From Acidimicrobiia bacterium (GTDB lineage: Bacteria; Actinomycetota; Acidimicrobiia; Acidimicrobiales; Bin134): 64,000 bases of DNA. Under the pieces are notes generated by a model. The model was given only the letters and a program-made list of their open reading frames with translations. It was not told the origin of the DNA and did no database searches. The position numbers were made by a program, and so were the translations under genes. Below are positions 37,467 to 47,959 of this stretch, in pieces; within the stretch, counting starts at the first letter, position 1; the number at the start of each line of letters is the position of its first letter. The stretch is taken from the NCBI GenBank assembly GCA_022826705.1, contig JAJDUJ010000027.1, forward strand, positions 62,001 through 126,000, given 5' to 3'.

Positions 37467-37472
37467 TAGGGT
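37467..37472 (+). promoter_or_regulatory. Candidate leaderless -10 for apt-rel
   Basis: TAGGGT ends 7 nt before GTG 37480. The G-rich spacer could instead be read as a ribosome-binding site. Confidence 0.35.
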
Positions 37473-37479
37473 TGGGGGA

Positions 37480-38022
37480 GTGGATTCCGGCTGGCCTGAA
37501 AGCCTCATTCGGGACGTGCCCGACTTCCCTTCACCGGGGATCATGTTCAAGGACATCACCCCGCTGCTTGACGACGCTGAGGCATTCCGCTGGGCTGCCG
37601 ATGAACTAGCAGACCGCTTCAGCAATACCCCCGCGGATCGAGTGGTGGGGGTTGAGGCCCGGGGGTTCATCCTGGGGGCCGCAGTGGCCTACCGCCTGGG
37701 GCTCGGATTTGTGCCCGTTCGCAAACCGGGAAAACTGCCCTATCTCACCAGGTCGGTGGACTATGAACTGGAGTACGGCACCGCTTCCCTCGAAGCCCAC
37801 AACGACGCCTTTTCCCCCGGTCAACGGGCGTTGATCGTGGATGATGTTCTGGCCACGGGGGGCACGGCGGCCGCCACCGTCGAACTCGTCAATTCCGGGG
37901 GCGCAGAGGTGGCCGGGATGGGCTTCCTTATCGAGTTGGGTTTTCTGGATGGCCGGGAGAAAATAGAGACAGATGCCAACTGTCCGGTGATCTCTCTGTT
38001 CTGTTTTGGAGGTGACGGGTGA
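37480..38022 (+). CDS. apt: Adenine phosphoribosyltransferase
   Basis: A 180-residue purine salvage enzyme making AMP from adenine and PRPP. Family landmarks are [37 protein letters not shown], the flexible-loop segment [10 protein letters not shown], and the PRPP loop [19 protein letters not shown] start; its stop overlaps the rel start (GTGA), linking purine salvage and (p)ppGpp genes as in mycobacteria. Confidence 0.95.
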   Translation: MDSGWPESLIRDVPDFPSPGIMFKDITPLLDDAEAFRWAADELADRFSNTPADRVVGVEARGFILGAAVAYRLGLGFVPVRKPGKLPYLTRSVDYELEYGTASLEAHNDAFSPGQRALIVDDVLATGGTAAATVELVNSGGAEVAGMGFLIELGFLDGREKIETDANCPVISLFCFGGDG

Positions 38023-40232
38023 CGCTGACCGAGCGGGCACTGCCCTGGATGGATCAGCCCGGACAAGACGTGGGCCCGCTGCTCAACGCCTATCTCGAAC
38101 GCCATCCCAACGACACCGCCGACCGCATCGAGACGGCCTATCGCCTCGCTGAGCAGGCCCACGCCGGGCAGTTGCGCAAGTCCGGTGAGCCCTATGTGAC
38201 CCACCCCCTGGCTGTGGCCCACGTCGTGGTGGAGTTGGGGCTGGACGACGTTTCGGTCATCGCCGCCCTGTTGCACGACGCCATCGAGGACACCTCTATG
38301 AACTTGGCCGAGGTTGAGCAGCACTTCGGCAGCGAGGTGGCCTCGATCGTCGACAGCGTCACCCGGTTGGACCGGCTCAAGTTCAATACGCAGGAGGAGG
38401 AGCAGGCCGCCTCCATGCGCAAGATGCTGGTTGCTATTGCCAAGGATCTGCGGGTGCTGGTGGTGAAGCTGTCCGACCGTCTGCACAACATGCGGACGCT
38501 GGCCGCGCTGCCGCTGGAAAAGCAGCATCGGGTGGCTCGGGAGACGATAGACATCTACGCCCCGCTGGCCAACCGCTTGGGCATGCAGGACATGAAGCTC
38601 CAGCTAGAGGACCTAGCGTTCGCCGCCCTGCATCCCAAGCGCTACGCCGAAATCGATCGCATGGTGGCCACCCGGGCCCCCGAGCGCGACCTGTATCTCA
38701 CCCAGGTTCTCTCCAGCGTTGAAGCCCGCTTGGCCGAGCTGGGCATCCCCGCTCAGGTAACCGGCCGGCCCAAGCACCTGTGGAGCATCTACGAGAAGAT
38801 GATGACCAAGGATCGCAGCTTCGACGAGATCTACGACTTGGTGGGCATGCGGGTGATCGTCGACTCGGTGCGCGACTGCTACGCCGCCCTGGGATCCATT
38901 CACGCCACCTGGAAGCCGGTGCAGGGGCGGTTCAAGGACTACATCGCCATGCCCAAGTTCAACCTCTACCAATCGCTGCACACCACCGTGGTCGGGCCGG
39001 GGGGCAAGTCGCTGGAGGTCCAGCTCCGCACCAATGAGATGCACGCCCGAGCCGAGCAGGGGGTGGCCGCCCACTACAGCTACAAGGAGGGAACCACCAT
39101 CGATGATCTGGCCTGGTTGGGCCGGATCATCGACTGGCAGCAGGAGACATCCGACGCCGTCGAGTTCTTGAGCAACCTCAAGACCGACCTCGACCACGAC
39201 GAGGTCCAGGTGTTCACCCCCAAGGGCGACGTGGTGTCGCTGCCGATGGGGGCGATTCCCATCGACTTCGCCTACTCCATCCACACCGAGGTGGGCCATG
39301 CCTGTATCGGGGCCCGGGTCAACGGCCAGCTCGTGCCGCTGGACCGCGAGCTGCGACCTGGCGACATGGTGGAGATCTTCACCTCCAAGGTGGCCGACAA
39401 GGGGCCGTCGCGCGACTGGCTCGGCCTGGTGGCCTCGCATCGGGCCCGCAACAAGATCCGCCAGTGGTTCGCCCAAGCCCGGCGGGAGGATGCCATCAAG
39501 GCCGGCCGCGACGCGGTGGCCGCGGCCCTGCGTCGAGAGCGCCTGCCGGTGGCGAAGATCCTGTCGGGCGAAGAGCTGCTGCACGCGGCTACCGACATGA
39601 ACTACCGCGATCTCGACACCTTGTTCGCCGCGGTGGGGGAGCGCCATGTGTCGGCCAAGGCGGTGGCCGAACGGGTGGCCGGAATGAGGGTGGAGCCCGC
39701 GGCGGAAGAGGAGCTGGACGATGATCTGGCTGCTGTCCCGTCGCCGTCGGTACTGCCCCGGCGCACCGATCAGCCGGTGGAGGTTGAGGGCCTCGACGAT
39801 GTGCTGGTCAATCTGGCCCGCTGCTGCAAACCGGTTCCCCCCGACGAGATCATCGGCTTCGTTACCCGGGGCCGAGGGGTGTCAGTGCATCGTGCCGAGT
39901 GTTCCAACGCGGTTTCGCTGTCGTTCGAGCAGGGCGATCGGCTTATCGACGTGGATTGGAGCACCGAGCGCACCGGCGCTTACTGCGTAACCATTGAGGT
40001 CAAGGCGTTCGACCGAACCCGCCTGCTGCGGGATGTGGCCAATGCCCTGTCCACCGGATCGGTCAACATCCTGGCTTGTGAGACCCGCACCGGTGCCGAC
40101 CACATCTCTGTGATGCGGTTTGATTTCGAGCTGAGCGACGGCACCCACCTCGACGCCCTCCTGCGCACCATCCGGGGCATCGAGTCGGTCTACAACGCCT
40201 ACCGAGTCCTCCCCACCGCCACCGGCTCGTAG
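38019..40232 (+). CDS. rel: Bifunctional (p)ppGpp synthetase/hydrolase Rel
   Basis: A 737-residue stringent-response enzyme. The N-terminal HD hydrolase domain has the intact motif [10 protein letters not shown]. The synthetase domain shows [45 protein letters not shown] and [16 protein letters not shown] domain ([22 protein letters not shown]) and a C-terminal zinc-finger/ACT region ([20 protein letters not shown]) follow. Intact hydrolase and synthetase motifs argue for both activities. Its 3' end takes part in a 38-bp tandem duplication that reaches hisS. Confidence 0.96.
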   Translation: MTLTERALPWMDQPGQDVGPLLNAYLERHPNDTADRIETAYRLAEQAHAGQLRKSGEPYVTHPLAVAHVVVELGLDDVSVIAALLHDAIEDTSMNLAEVEQHFGSEVASIVDSVTRLDRLKFNTQEEEQAASMRKMLVAIAKDLRVLVVKLSDRLHNMRTLAALPLEKQHRVARETIDIYAPLANRLGMQDMKLQLEDLAFAALHPKRYAEIDRMVATRAPERDLYLTQVLSSVEARLAELGIPAQVTGRPKHLWSIYEKMMTKDRSFDEIYDLVGMRVIVDSVRDCYAALGSIHATWKPVQGRFKDYIAMPKFNLYQSLHTTVVGPGGKSLEVQLRTNEMHARAEQGVAAHYSYKEGTTIDDLAWLGRIIDWQQETSDAVEFLSNLKTDLDHDEVQVFTPKGDVVSLPMGAIPIDFAYSIHTEVGHACIGARVNGQLVPLDRELRPGDMVEIFTSKVADKGPSRDWLGLVASHRARNKIRQWFAQARREDAIKAGRDAVAAALRRERLPVAKILSGEELLHAATDMNYRDLDTLFAAVGERHVSAKAVAERVAGMRVEPAAEEELDDDLAAVPSPSVLPRRTDQPVEVEGLDDVLVNLARCCKPVPPDEIIGFVTRGRGVSVHRAECSNAVSLSFEQGDRLIDVDWSTERTGAYCVTIEVKAFDRTRLLRDVANALSTGSVNILACETRTGADHISVMRFDFELSDGTHLDALLRTIRGIESVYNAYRVLPTATGS

Positions 40233-40299
40233 TTGTGCCCGAGTTGTTCCAAACCCCCAAGGGCTCGTAGTCGTGCCCGAAATGTTTCAAGCGCCCAAA
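40224..40299 (+). repeat. 38-bp imperfect tandem duplication at the rel/hisS junction
   Basis: Units 40224-40261 and 40262-40299 agree at 31 of 38 positions by eye. Each holds the codons GGC TCG TAG, then a 2-nt gap, GTG CCC GAR and the start of a HisRS-like sequence. Confidence 0.8.
40235..40270 (+). other. Relay mini-ORF resembling the HisRS N-terminus
   Basis: An 11-codon frame reading MPELFQTPKGS, against MPEMFQAPKGT of the real hisS start. It begins 2 nt after the rel stop and ends 2 nt before the hisS GTG. It could act as an upstream ORF for hisS. Confidence 0.45.
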
Positions 40300-41535
40300 G
40301 GAACTCGCGACATCCTGCCGCCTGAGTCAGAACGCTGGCAGGCTCTGGTTGCCGCATTCGCCGATGTGTTCGGACGGGCTGGCTATGGGCTGGTGCAGAA
40401 CCCCATGTTCGAGGACATCGGGGTGTTCCAGCGCTTGGGCGAGGGCACCGAGGTGGTCCGCAAGGAGATGTACGACTTCTTCGACAAGGGCGACCGTCAT
40501 ATGGCCCTGCGCCCGGAAGGTACCGCCTCGGTGGTTCGGGCGTTCAACCAGCACCGGCCCACTGTCCCCTGGAAGGTGTGGTACCTCACCCCCTGCTTCC
40601 GTTACGAGGAGCCCCAGGCTGGTCGGTTCCGCCAGCACCACCAGGTGGGGGCGGAGGCCATCGGCTCAGCCGATCCCGACCTAGATGTGGAGGTCATCGC
40701 CCTCCAGCACGACTTCTATCGGGCACTCGGATTGAGCAGCCTGACGCTGCGGCTCAACTCCATGGGCAACCCTGGCGACCGGCAGGCCTACGCCGAAAAG
40801 TTGGCCGCCTGGCTGGACCAGCGGCTGGGCGACCTGGACGAGGCCGATCGGGCCAACGCCGCCGACCATCCATTGCGGGTGCTGGACTCCAAGCGGGAGC
40901 GCACCATGGCCGCGGTTGCCGATGCTCCTCTGATCACCGATCACCTCTCCGATGAGGCCACCGTCCACTTCGAGCGGGTGCAGGTCGGGCTGGACGCCCT
41001 AGGGGTGGACTACGAGATCGACCCCCGCTTGGTCCGGGGCTTGGACTACTACACCCACTCCACCTGGGAGTTCGCCGCGGGCGCCCTGACCTCGGCCCAG
41101 AACGCGGTTGGAGGCGGGGGGCGCTACGACGGATTGGCCGAGTCATTAGGGGGCAAGCCCGCTCCCGGCGTGGGTTTCGGCGCGGGCATCGAGCGCATTC
41201 TGCTTGCGGCCGACGCCGAGGACGCTCTCGCGGAGGCCTCCGGGGCAGTGGATGTGTTCGTGGTGGACGTGACCGGCGGCGACGCCGGGCGCGACCTCAC
41301 CTTTGAGCTGCGCCGAAACGGCATCTCGGCGGACCGGTCGTTCGACGCCCGATCGATGAAAGCTCAAATGAAGGTGGCCGATCGGTCAGGTGCCCGGCTG
41401 GCCCTCCTGGTGGGCGAGGACGAGGTGGCAGCGGGCACTGTTACGCTACGCGACCTCCGCTCGGGAGGCGGTCAGTCCGCACTTCGCCGGGCCGATGTCG
41501 TGCCTGAGGTGGCTCAGAGGTTGGCGAAGGGGTGA
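40273..41535 (+). CDS. hisS: Histidyl-tRNA synthetase
   Basis: A 420-residue class II synthetase. The start MPEMFQAPKGTRDILPPE has either GTG 40273 or ATG 40282 as first codon. Class II motifs are seen in LRPEGTASVVRA and WYLTPCFRYEEPQAGRFRQ, with the HisRS-specific LVRGLDYYTHSTWEF. The C-terminal anticodon-binding domain begins VDVFVVDVTGG. It lies directly ahead of aspS, as in many bacteria. Confidence 0.96.
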   Translation: MPEMFQAPKGTRDILPPESERWQALVAAFADVFGRAGYGLVQNPMFEDIGVFQRLGEGTEVVRKEMYDFFDKGDRHMALRPEGTASVVRAFNQHRPTVPWKVWYLTPCFRYEEPQAGRFRQHHQVGAEAIGSADPDLDVEVIALQHDFYRALGLSSLTLRLNSMGNPGDRQAYAEKLAAWLDQRLGDLDEADRANAADHPLRVLDSKRERTMAAVADAPLITDHLSDEATVHFERVQVGLDALGVDYEIDPRLVRGLDYYTHSTWEFAAGALTSAQNAVGGGGRYDGLAESLGGKPAPGVGFGAGIERILLAADAEDALAEASGAVDVFVVDVTGGDAGRDLTFELRRNGISADRSFDARSMKAQMKVADRSGARLALLVGEDEVAAGTVTLRDLRSGGGQSALRRADVVPEVAQRLAKG

Positions 41536-41545
41536 AATAGCCGCA

Positions 41546-43285
41546 ATGCGAACTGACTATTGCGGCGAATTGCGCGCCGACGACATCGGCCGAGAGGTAT
41601 CGGTGTGCGGATGGGTGGACCGGCGCCGGGAGCACGGCGAGAATCTGGCGTTTATCGACCTGCGGGACCGCACCGGGGTGATCCAGTGCGTGGTTGACGA
41701 GCGCCACGACCTGCGCTCGGAATATGTGGTCCGCATCAGCGGCACGGTGCGGCCTCGGCCCGAGGGCACCGTCAACTCCAAGCTGGACACCGGCGAGGTG
41801 GAAATCGGCGACTGTCAGGTAGATGTTCTGTCGGCCGCCGAGCCCCCGCCGTTCCCTTTGCACTCCCGCACAGAGGTGGACGAGAACGTGCGCCTGCGCT
41901 ACCGCTACGTCGACCTGCGGGGAGAGCGCCTCCAGCGCAACCTGGTGCTTCGGGCGACGGTCAACAGCGCCATCCGCCGCTCGATGGAGGCGCAGCGTTT
42001 CACTGAGATCGAGACTCCCATGCTGGTGGCCTCCACCCCTGAGGGGGCCCGCGACTTCGTGGTGCCGTCCCGTCTGCACCCCGGCCGCTTTTACGCCCTG
42101 CCCCAGTCGCCCCAGATCTTCAAGCAGCTCTGCATGGTGGGCGGACTCGACCGCTACTACCAGATCGCCCGCTGCCTTCGCGACGAGGATCTCAGGGCTG
42201 ACCGGCAGTTCGAGTTCATGCAGCTCGACGCCGAGGCCAGCTTCGCGGGCCAAGACGAGGTGATGGCCTTCATCACCGAGGCAGTTGCCGCCGCGGTGGA
42301 GGCGGTCACTGGCACCCGTCCCGACGAACCCATCTTCATGACCTGGACCGATGCCATGGAGCGGTTCGGCTCCGACAAGCCCGACGTGCGCTTCGGCCTG
42401 GAGCTAATCGAGCTGACCGAGTTGTTCGAAGGTACCGAGGCCAAGGTCTTCCAGGTGGAGTGCGTCAAGGGCATCAACCACAAGGGGGGAAGCGAGAGCC
42501 TGGGCCGCAACGCCATCGACGAGCTCACCCGCAAATGCCAGCAGTGGGGGGCTAAGGGCCTGGCCTGGTTCCGGGTGGGCGACGACGGCGCGCTCGACGG
42601 CGCGTTGACCAAGTTCATGTCCGAGCAGGAGCAGGCCGCACTCGGTCCGGCCATGGGGGCGGAGCCCGGAGACTTGCTGTTGTTGATTGCTGACCGCCGC
42701 TCGAAGGTGCGCGACATCCTCGGCTTGCTTCGGTTGGAGCTGGGCCGACCGCCCGTCACCGAGGGAGGTCTGCACTTCGTGTGGGTCACCGACTTTCCGC
42801 TGTTCGAGTCCATCGACGACCAGGGCCGGCCCATTGCCGCCCACCACCCGTTCACCATGCCTCACGCCGACGACGTGGGCTTGCTGGACGGCTCGGGCGA
42901 GGATCTGTTGGCGGTGCGCTCCCAGGCCTACGACTTGGTGCTCAACGGCTGGGAGCTGGGTTCGGGCAGCGTGCGGATCCACCGGCCCGACATCCAACGG
43001 GCGGTGTTCCGGGCCCTTGGCATCAGCGACGACGAGGCCGAGACCCGATTCGGCTTTCTTCTCGACGCCTTCCGCTACGGTGCCCCGCCCCACGCCGGGT
43101 TCGCTTTCGGGATCGACCGGTTGGTGGCCATCCTGGCCGGAGAAGAGAACATTCGAGAAGTGATCGCCTTCCCCAAGACCCAGTCGGGCGCCGACCCGCT
43201 GTCCAACTCGCCCACCCCGATTGCCGACCGTCACCTCGACGAGCTCGGCTTGCGCGTGCTTCCGCCCCCCGCCGCTGCCGGGTAG
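41546..43285 (+). CDS. aspS: Aspartyl-tRNA synthetase
   Basis: A 579-residue bacterial-type AspRS. It has an N-terminal OB-fold anticodon domain ([24 protein letters not shown]), the class II core ([39 protein letters not shown]), the bacterial GAD insertion, and motif 3 in [32 protein letters not shown] 41546 is 10 nt after the hisS stop. Whether it is discriminating for Asp or also charges tRNA-Asn cannot be told here. Confidence 0.96.
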   Translation: MRTDYCGELRADDIGREVSVCGWVDRRREHGENLAFIDLRDRTGVIQCVVDERHDLRSEYVVRISGTVRPRPEGTVNSKLDTGEVEIGDCQVDVLSAAEPPPFPLHSRTEVDENVRLRYRYVDLRGERLQRNLVLRATVNSAIRRSMEAQRFTEIETPMLVASTPEGARDFVVPSRLHPGRFYALPQSPQIFKQLCMVGGLDRYYQIARCLRDEDLRADRQFEFMQLDAEASFAGQDEVMAFITEAVAAAVEAVTGTRPDEPIFMTWTDAMERFGSDKPDVRFGLELIELTELFEGTEAKVFQVECVKGINHKGGSESLGRNAIDELTRKCQQWGAKGLAWFRVGDDGALDGALTKFMSEQEQAALGPAMGAEPGDLLLLIADRRSKVRDILGLLRLELGRPPVTEGGLHFVWVTDFPLFESIDDQGRPIAAHHPFTMPHADDVGLLDGSGEDLLAVRSQAYDLVLNGWELGSGSVRIHRPDIQRAVFRALGISDDEAETRFGFLLDAFRYGAPPHAGFAFGIDRLVAILAGEENIREVIAFPKTQSGADPLSNSPTPIADRHLDELGLRVLPPPAAAG

Positions 43286-43289
43286 GCAG

Positions 43290-43322
43290 ATGGAGCGCCA
43301 CAGCCGGGTCGGATGGCGATGA
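43290..43322 (+). other. Possible relay mini-ORF between aspS and rarA
   Basis: A 10-codon frame ([10 protein letters not shown]) starts 4 nt after the aspS stop and ends on the ATG at 43319 (ATGA). It has no visible repeat, so it is weaker than the other junction cases. Confidence 0.25.
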
Positions 43323-44635
43323 GCGACGATCTGTTTGCCGCCGCCGCGGCTGAGCGCCTGTCCAAAACTGCGCCCCTGGCCGATCGGCTCCGACCCCGGA
43401 GCCTGGACGAGTTAGTCGGCCAGGAACACCTGCTCGGCCGGGGCAAGCCGCTTCGCAGGCTCATCGAGTCGGACCGCTTGTCGTCGGCCATCTTGTGGGG
43501 GCCGCCGGGCACCGGCAAAACCACTATCGCCCGGCTGGTGGCCGGTACCACCGCTCGGGCCTACATCCAGCTCTCCGCGGTGACGGCCACCGTCAAGGAT
43601 GTGCGGGAAGTGATCGCCTCGGCCCGCGACCGCCTCGGCCAGCACGATCAGGGCACAATCCTGTTCCTCGACGAGGTGCACCGGTTCAACCGGGCCCAGC
43701 AGGACGCTTTGCTGCCCGCAGTGGAGTCTGGGCTCATCACCCTGATCGGGGCGACCACCGAGAACCCGTACTTCGAGGTGAACCCGCCGCTGCGGTCCCG
43801 CTCCACCCTGTTCCGCCTCGAACCCCTCGACGGCGATGCGCTGGACGAACTGCTGCGCCGGGGGCTGGTGGCTGAGGGCGCAGAAGCCGATGACGATGCC
43901 TTGGATCACCTGTCGATCCAGGCTGCGGGAGACGGCCGCCAGGCCCTGACCAGCCTGGAGGTGGCCGTGGCCCTGGCGTCAGCCCAGGACAACGATCCTC
44001 CCCGCGTCACCCTGTCCGACGCCGAGAACGCCCTGGGGGCGAGCGCGGTCCGCTACGGCCGCGACGAGCACTACGACATCATCAGCGCGTTCATCAAGAG
44101 CCTGCGGGGATCCGACCCCGACGCCGGGCTGTACTGGCTTTCACGAATGCTGGAGGCGGGGGAGGATCCCCGGTTCATTGCCCGCCGGATGGTGATTCTG
44201 GCCTCTGAGGACATCGGCATGGCCGACTCCCAGGCCTTGGTGGTGGCCGACGCCGCCGCCCGGGCGGTGGAGTACGTCGGCCTGCCCGAAGCTCAGCTCA
44301 ATCTGGCCCACGCGGTGGTGTATCTGGCCACCGCCCCCAAGTCGAACACGGTCACCACTGCGTTGGGAAGGGCCCGGGCCGACGCCGGCGACGGCAGCGG
44401 TGAGGTGCCGTCCCACCTCCGAGACGCCCATTACCCGGGGGCGGCCGGCCTAGGGCACGGCGCAGGCTACGTGTATCCTCATGATGATCCCCAGGGCTGG
44501 GTGAGCCAGCAATATCGCCCCGATCGCTTTGAGGATCAGCGCTATTACCATCCTTCACAACACGGTGCCGAAAGGGAGATTGGCCGGAGAATGATGGATC
44601 GGAAAACAGACACCAACGACAGCGAGGAGAGCTGA
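43319..44635 (+). CDS. rarA: Replication-associated recombination ATPase RarA (MgsA)
   Basis: A 438-residue AAA+ protein related to clamp loaders that acts at stalled forks. Segments are [22 protein letters not shown], Walker [10 protein letters not shown], Walker [13 protein letters not shown], sensor [12 protein letters not shown], and the C-terminal tetramerisation part with [18 protein letters not shown] and [22 protein letters not shown] 43313 two codons upstream is an alternative. It sits before alaS as in other actinobacteria. Confidence 0.95.
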   Translation: MSDDLFAAAAAERLSKTAPLADRLRPRSLDELVGQEHLLGRGKPLRRLIESDRLSSAILWGPPGTGKTTIARLVAGTTARAYIQLSAVTATVKDVREVIASARDRLGQHDQGTILFLDEVHRFNRAQQDALLPAVESGLITLIGATTENPYFEVNPPLRSRSTLFRLEPLDGDALDELLRRGLVAEGAEADDDALDHLSIQAAGDGRQALTSLEVAVALASAQDNDPPRVTLSDAENALGASAVRYGRDEHYDIISAFIKSLRGSDPDAGLYWLSRMLEAGEDPRFIARRMVILASEDIGMADSQALVVADAAARAVEYVGLPEAQLNLAHAVVYLATAPKSNTVTTALGRARADAGDGSGEVPSHLRDAHYPGAAGLGHGAGYVYPHDDPQGWVSQQYRPDRFEDQRYYHPSQHGAEREIGRRMMDRKTDTNDSEES

Positions 44636-44883
44636 TGCCCAAGCGACTCGTGTGGTTTGCCGCCGGGGCTGGTGCCGGCGCGGCCGGAGCGTCGTATGTG
44701 CGCCGCAAGCTGCGTCAGGCCGCCCAGCGAGCGGTTCCCATCAGGCCGAGTTCTGGTGCCAGCGCCCGCGTCAAGGCGGCTGCCTCTGAAGCCCGGGCCG
44801 CTTTGGCCGAGGGGACTGCTGCGGTCCGGCGCTATCGGGCCGAGATCGCCCGTCGGGCCCTCGACGATCCGCCGGGTCGATAG
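44635..44883 (+). CDS. Small DUF6167-like membrane-associated protein
   Basis: An 82-residue protein with a glycine/alanine-rich hydrophobic N-terminus (VWFAAGAGAGAAGASYV), then a basic helical tail (RRKLRQAAQRAV) and an alanine-rich helix. The form and place between rarA and alaS match a small actinobacterial protein family often annotated DUF6167; the family match is from memory and not tested. Its ATG shares a base with the rarA stop (TGATG), so it is coupled. Confidence 0.75.
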   Translation: MPKRLVWFAAGAGAGAAGASYVRRKLRQAAQRAVPIRPSSGASARVKAAASEARAALAEGTAAVRRYRAEIARRALDDPPGR

Positions 44884-44892
44884 GAAGGCGTC

Positions 44893-47469
44893 TTGACCCC
44901 CAAGCGAGCTCAGGAGATCCGCAACGCATTCACCTCCTTCTTCGGCGAGCGGGGCCACGCCGTGCTGCCGTCGGCCAGCCTCATTCCCCGCGATCCCACG
45001 GTGTTGTTCACCGTGGCCGGGATGGTGCCGTTCAAGCCCTACTTCCTCGGCGAGGAGGCGTCCCCCCATCCCCGGGCCGTAACCGTCCAGAAGTGCGTGC
45101 GGGCTGGCGGCAAGCACAACGACCTCGACGAGATCGGCCGCACCCGTCGCCATCTCACCTTCTTCGAGATGCTGGGCAATTTCAGCTTCGGCGACTACTT
45201 CAAAACCGAGGCCATCGACTGGGCCTGGGAGTTCGTAACCGAGGGTCTGGGCTTCGACCCCGATCGGCTGTGGATCACCGTCCACCTCAGCGACGATGAG
45301 GCCGCGGAGATCTGGCGGGACGTGGCCGGGGTGTCTCCCGACCGAATCCAGCGGATGGACGAGGACAATTACTGGCGCATGGCCGATACTGGCCCGTGCG
45401 GCCCCTGCTCGGAGATCTTCTTCGACAAGGGGCCGGAGTTCGGCCCCGACGGCGGCCCGGCTCACGGCGGGGATGAGAGGTTCCTGGAGTTCTGGAACCT
45501 GGTGTTCATGCAGTTCGACCAGCGGCCCGACGGCCAGGTTCCCCTGCCCAAACCCAGCATCGACACCGGGGCCGGCTTGGAGCGGATTCTCACCCTGATC
45601 CAGGGGGTGGAGTCGGTATTCGACATCGACGAGATGGCCGAATTGGTGGGCGAAGCCTCCGCGGTGACCGGCGTGAAGCTCGGTGCGGCCGAGCACAGCG
45701 ACGTCACTCTGCGGATACTGGCTGAGCACGCCCGCACCATGACCTTCCTCATCTCCGATGGAGTGTTCCCTTCCAACGAGGATCGGGGCTACGTGCTGCG
45801 CCGCATCATGCGCCGCGCCATCCGCCGGGCCTACATGCTCGGGGTCACCGAGGTGGTTACCCCCAAGTTGGTCGAGAAAGTGGTCGACATCATGGGCCCG
45901 GACTATCCCGACATCGCGGCCAACCACAGCTTCGTTCGAGATGTGGTGGCCCGCGAGGAGGAGGGCTTCCGGACCACTCTCGCCCAGGGATCCCAGATCT
46001 TGGACGACGCCCTCGACCGCCTGGTTGAAGACGAGGCCTTGCCCGGCGACCTGGCCTTCCTCTTGCACGACACCTATGGCTTCCCGGTCGAGGTCACCGA
46101 GGAGACAGCCCGGGAACGGGGAGTGGCAGTAGACCGTGCTGGTTTCGACCAGCACATGGAGGGCCAGCGCTCCCGAGCCCGCGAGGACTTCGACGCCCGG
46201 CACGCCACCGCGGCCGACGTTTCGTCCTATGCCGCGCTGGTAGCCGAACACGGTCCCACCGAGTTCATCGGCCGGGATTTCGACACCACCGAAGCGGTGG
46301 TATTGGCCATCACCGACGATGGCATTGTCTTGGACCGAACCCCGTTCTATGCCGAGGCCGGTGGCCAGGTGGGCGACACCGGCACCATCACCTCACCCAC
46401 CGGACGAGCCGAGGTGTCCGACACCACCTATGTGGTGCCCGATCTCCATCTGCACCATGTGACGGCCATCGACGGTCAGATCACCGTCGGACAGACGGTG
46501 ATAGCAGCTATCGACGCCGACCGCCGGGCCGCCATTCGACGCAACCACACGGCGACCCACCTTCTGCACTGGGCGTTGAAGGAGACCTTGGGCGACCACG
46601 TCAAGCAGCAGGGTTCGCTGGTGGCCGACGACCGGCTGCGCTTCGACTTCACCCACTTTGAGGCACTGACGCACGAGCAGATTGCCGAGATCGAGCGGCT
46701 AGCCAACGCCGACATCCTGGACAATCCCGCCACCCGCAACTATGAGACGTCGATGGCCGAGGCCACCGAGGCCGGGGCCATCGCCTTTTTCGGCGACAAG
46801 TACGGCGACCGGGTGCGGGTGCTCGAGGCCGGGCCGCACTCCATCGAGCTGTGCGGAGGCACCCATGTGCGGGCTTTGGGCGACATCGGTCCGGTCAAGA
46901 TCATCTCTGAGGGCTCGATCGGGGCCAATATCCGTCGCATCGAGGCGGTGAGCGGCACCCGCCCAGTCGAAATGCTCACTGAGCGGGAACAGGTGTTGGC
47001 CCAGGCGGCTGAGCGCTTGGGCGTGCCCATCGATCAGCTGTTGGCGGGGGCCGACAAGCGCATGGCCGAGATCAAGAGCCTCCGAGCCGATCTGGCCGAG
47101 CTGCGCAAGGCGGCATCGTCTGATCAGTCGGGGGATTTGGCCCAGGAGGCCGTCGACGGGGTGGTTGTGGCCGCAGTCGATGGGTTGGACCGAGGGCAGT
47201 TGCGCGACCTCGCCATTGCCACCCGAGATCGCCCCGGCGTGAATGCCGTCGTCCTCGGGGCCGCTCCCGAGGGAGGCGGGGCGGCCCTGGTTGCCGCGGT
47301 GGCCGCCGACTGCGACCTGAACGCGGGCGAGTTGATCGCCGAAGCGGCTGCCACCATAGGCGGTGGCGGAGGCCGAGACGCCAAGTTGGCCATCGCCGGC
47401 GGCCGGGATCCGTCGCGGCTGGCAGAAGCCCTCGACCAAGTGCGAGCCGCCGCTGGCATTGGCGGCTGA
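44893..47469 (+). CDS. alaS: Alanyl-tRNA synthetase
   Basis: An 858-residue enzyme starting at TTG 44893, with GGAAGG 4 nt upstream. Domains: catalytic (EIRNAFTSFFGERGH, VQKCVRAGGKHNDLDEIGRTRRHLTFFEMLGNFSFGDYFK), tRNA-recognition, editing (NHTATHLLHWALKETLGDHVKQQGS and the zinc ligands in CGGTHVRALGDIG), and a C-terminal DHHA1/C-Ala region with GGGGGRDAKLAIAGGRD. Its stop shares a base with the ruvX start. Confidence 0.96.
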   Translation: MTPKRAQEIRNAFTSFFGERGHAVLPSASLIPRDPTVLFTVAGMVPFKPYFLGEEASPHPRAVTVQKCVRAGGKHNDLDEIGRTRRHLTFFEMLGNFSFGDYFKTEAIDWAWEFVTEGLGFDPDRLWITVHLSDDEAAEIWRDVAGVSPDRIQRMDEDNYWRMADTGPCGPCSEIFFDKGPEFGPDGGPAHGGDERFLEFWNLVFMQFDQRPDGQVPLPKPSIDTGAGLERILTLIQGVESVFDIDEMAELVGEASAVTGVKLGAAEHSDVTLRILAEHARTMTFLISDGVFPSNEDRGYVLRRIMRRAIRRAYMLGVTEVVTPKLVEKVVDIMGPDYPDIAANHSFVRDVVAREEEGFRTTLAQGSQILDDALDRLVEDEALPGDLAFLLHDTYGFPVEVTEETARERGVAVDRAGFDQHMEGQRSRAREDFDARHATAADVSSYAALVAEHGPTEFIGRDFDTTEAVVLAITDDGIVLDRTPFYAEAGGQVGDTGTITSPTGRAEVSDTTYVVPDLHLHHVTAIDGQITVGQTVIAAIDADRRAAIRRNHTATHLLHWALKETLGDHVKQQGSLVADDRLRFDFTHFEALTHEQIAEIERLANADILDNPATRNYETSMAEATEAGAIAFFGDKYGDRVRVLEAGPHSIELCGGTHVRALGDIGPVKIISEGSIGANIRRIEAVSGTRPVEMLTEREQVLAQAAERLGVPIDQLLAGADKRMAEIKSLRADLAELRKAASSDQSGDLAQEAVDGVVVAAVDGLDRGQLRDLAIATRDRPGVNAVVLGAAPEGGGAALVAAVAADCDLNAGELIAEAAATIGGGGGRDAKLAIAGGRDPSRLAEALDQVRAAAGIGG

Positions 47470-47900
47470 TGGGGGCAAGGGCGCTGGGCATCGACCTCGG
47501 CGAGCGCCGCATCGGAGTGGCTGTTTCCGACGCTGAAGGCCGGGTGGCCACTCCCGTCACCGTCATAGAGCGCTCTGGCAGTCGAAGCCGAGACCACCAG
47601 CGGATCTCCGAGCTGGTTGCCGAGTATGAGGCCGGGGTGGTGGTGGTGGGCCTTCCCCTCTCGCTGGACGGCAGCGCCGGTCCGGCCGCTAAGGCCGCAG
47701 AGCAAGAAATCGGGGAGCTGGAGGCTGCGCTGGCCGTGCCGGTATTGACCCACGACGAGCGGTTCACCACCGCCATTGCCGAGCGGGCTCTGGCCGAGTC
47801 GGGGCTTAGCGGCAAAGCCCGCCGCCAACGGGTTGACATGGTGGCCGCGTCGGTCATTTTGCAGAGCTGGCTGGACGCTCCTGAACGGAAATCCCCGTGA
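47469..47900 (+). CDS. ruvX: RuvX/YqgF-family nuclease
   Basis: A 143-residue RNase H-fold protein implicated in 16S rRNA 5' end maturation and suggested as a Holliday junction resolvase. It starts ALGIDLGERRIGVAVSD and carries VVVGLPLSLDGSAGPAA and THDERFTTAIAERAL, the family's catalytic blocks. The C-terminal codons for QSWLDA lie in a 19-bp sequence that recurs in the mini-ORF downstream. Confidence 0.94.
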   Translation: MGARALGIDLGERRIGVAVSDAEGRVATPVTVIERSGSRSRDHQRISELVAEYEAGVVVVGLPLSLDGSAGPAAKAAEQEIGELEAALAVPVLTHDERFTTAIAERALAESGLSGKARRQRVDMVAASVILQSWLDAPERKSP

Positions 47901-47959
47901 TTGATGGCAGCGCGTCGCAGAGCTGGCTGGACGCTTCCGGCTCGAAGGGCCAGCGATGA
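47897..47959 (+). other. Relay mini-ORF between ruvX and mltG
   Basis: A 20-codon frame starting at GTG on the ruvX stop (GTGA) and stopping on the mltG start (ATGA). It encodes SQSWLDA, repeating the ruvX C-terminus: 19 bp are identical at 47861-47879 and 47917-47935. This is a clear duplication scar. Confidence 0.45.
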
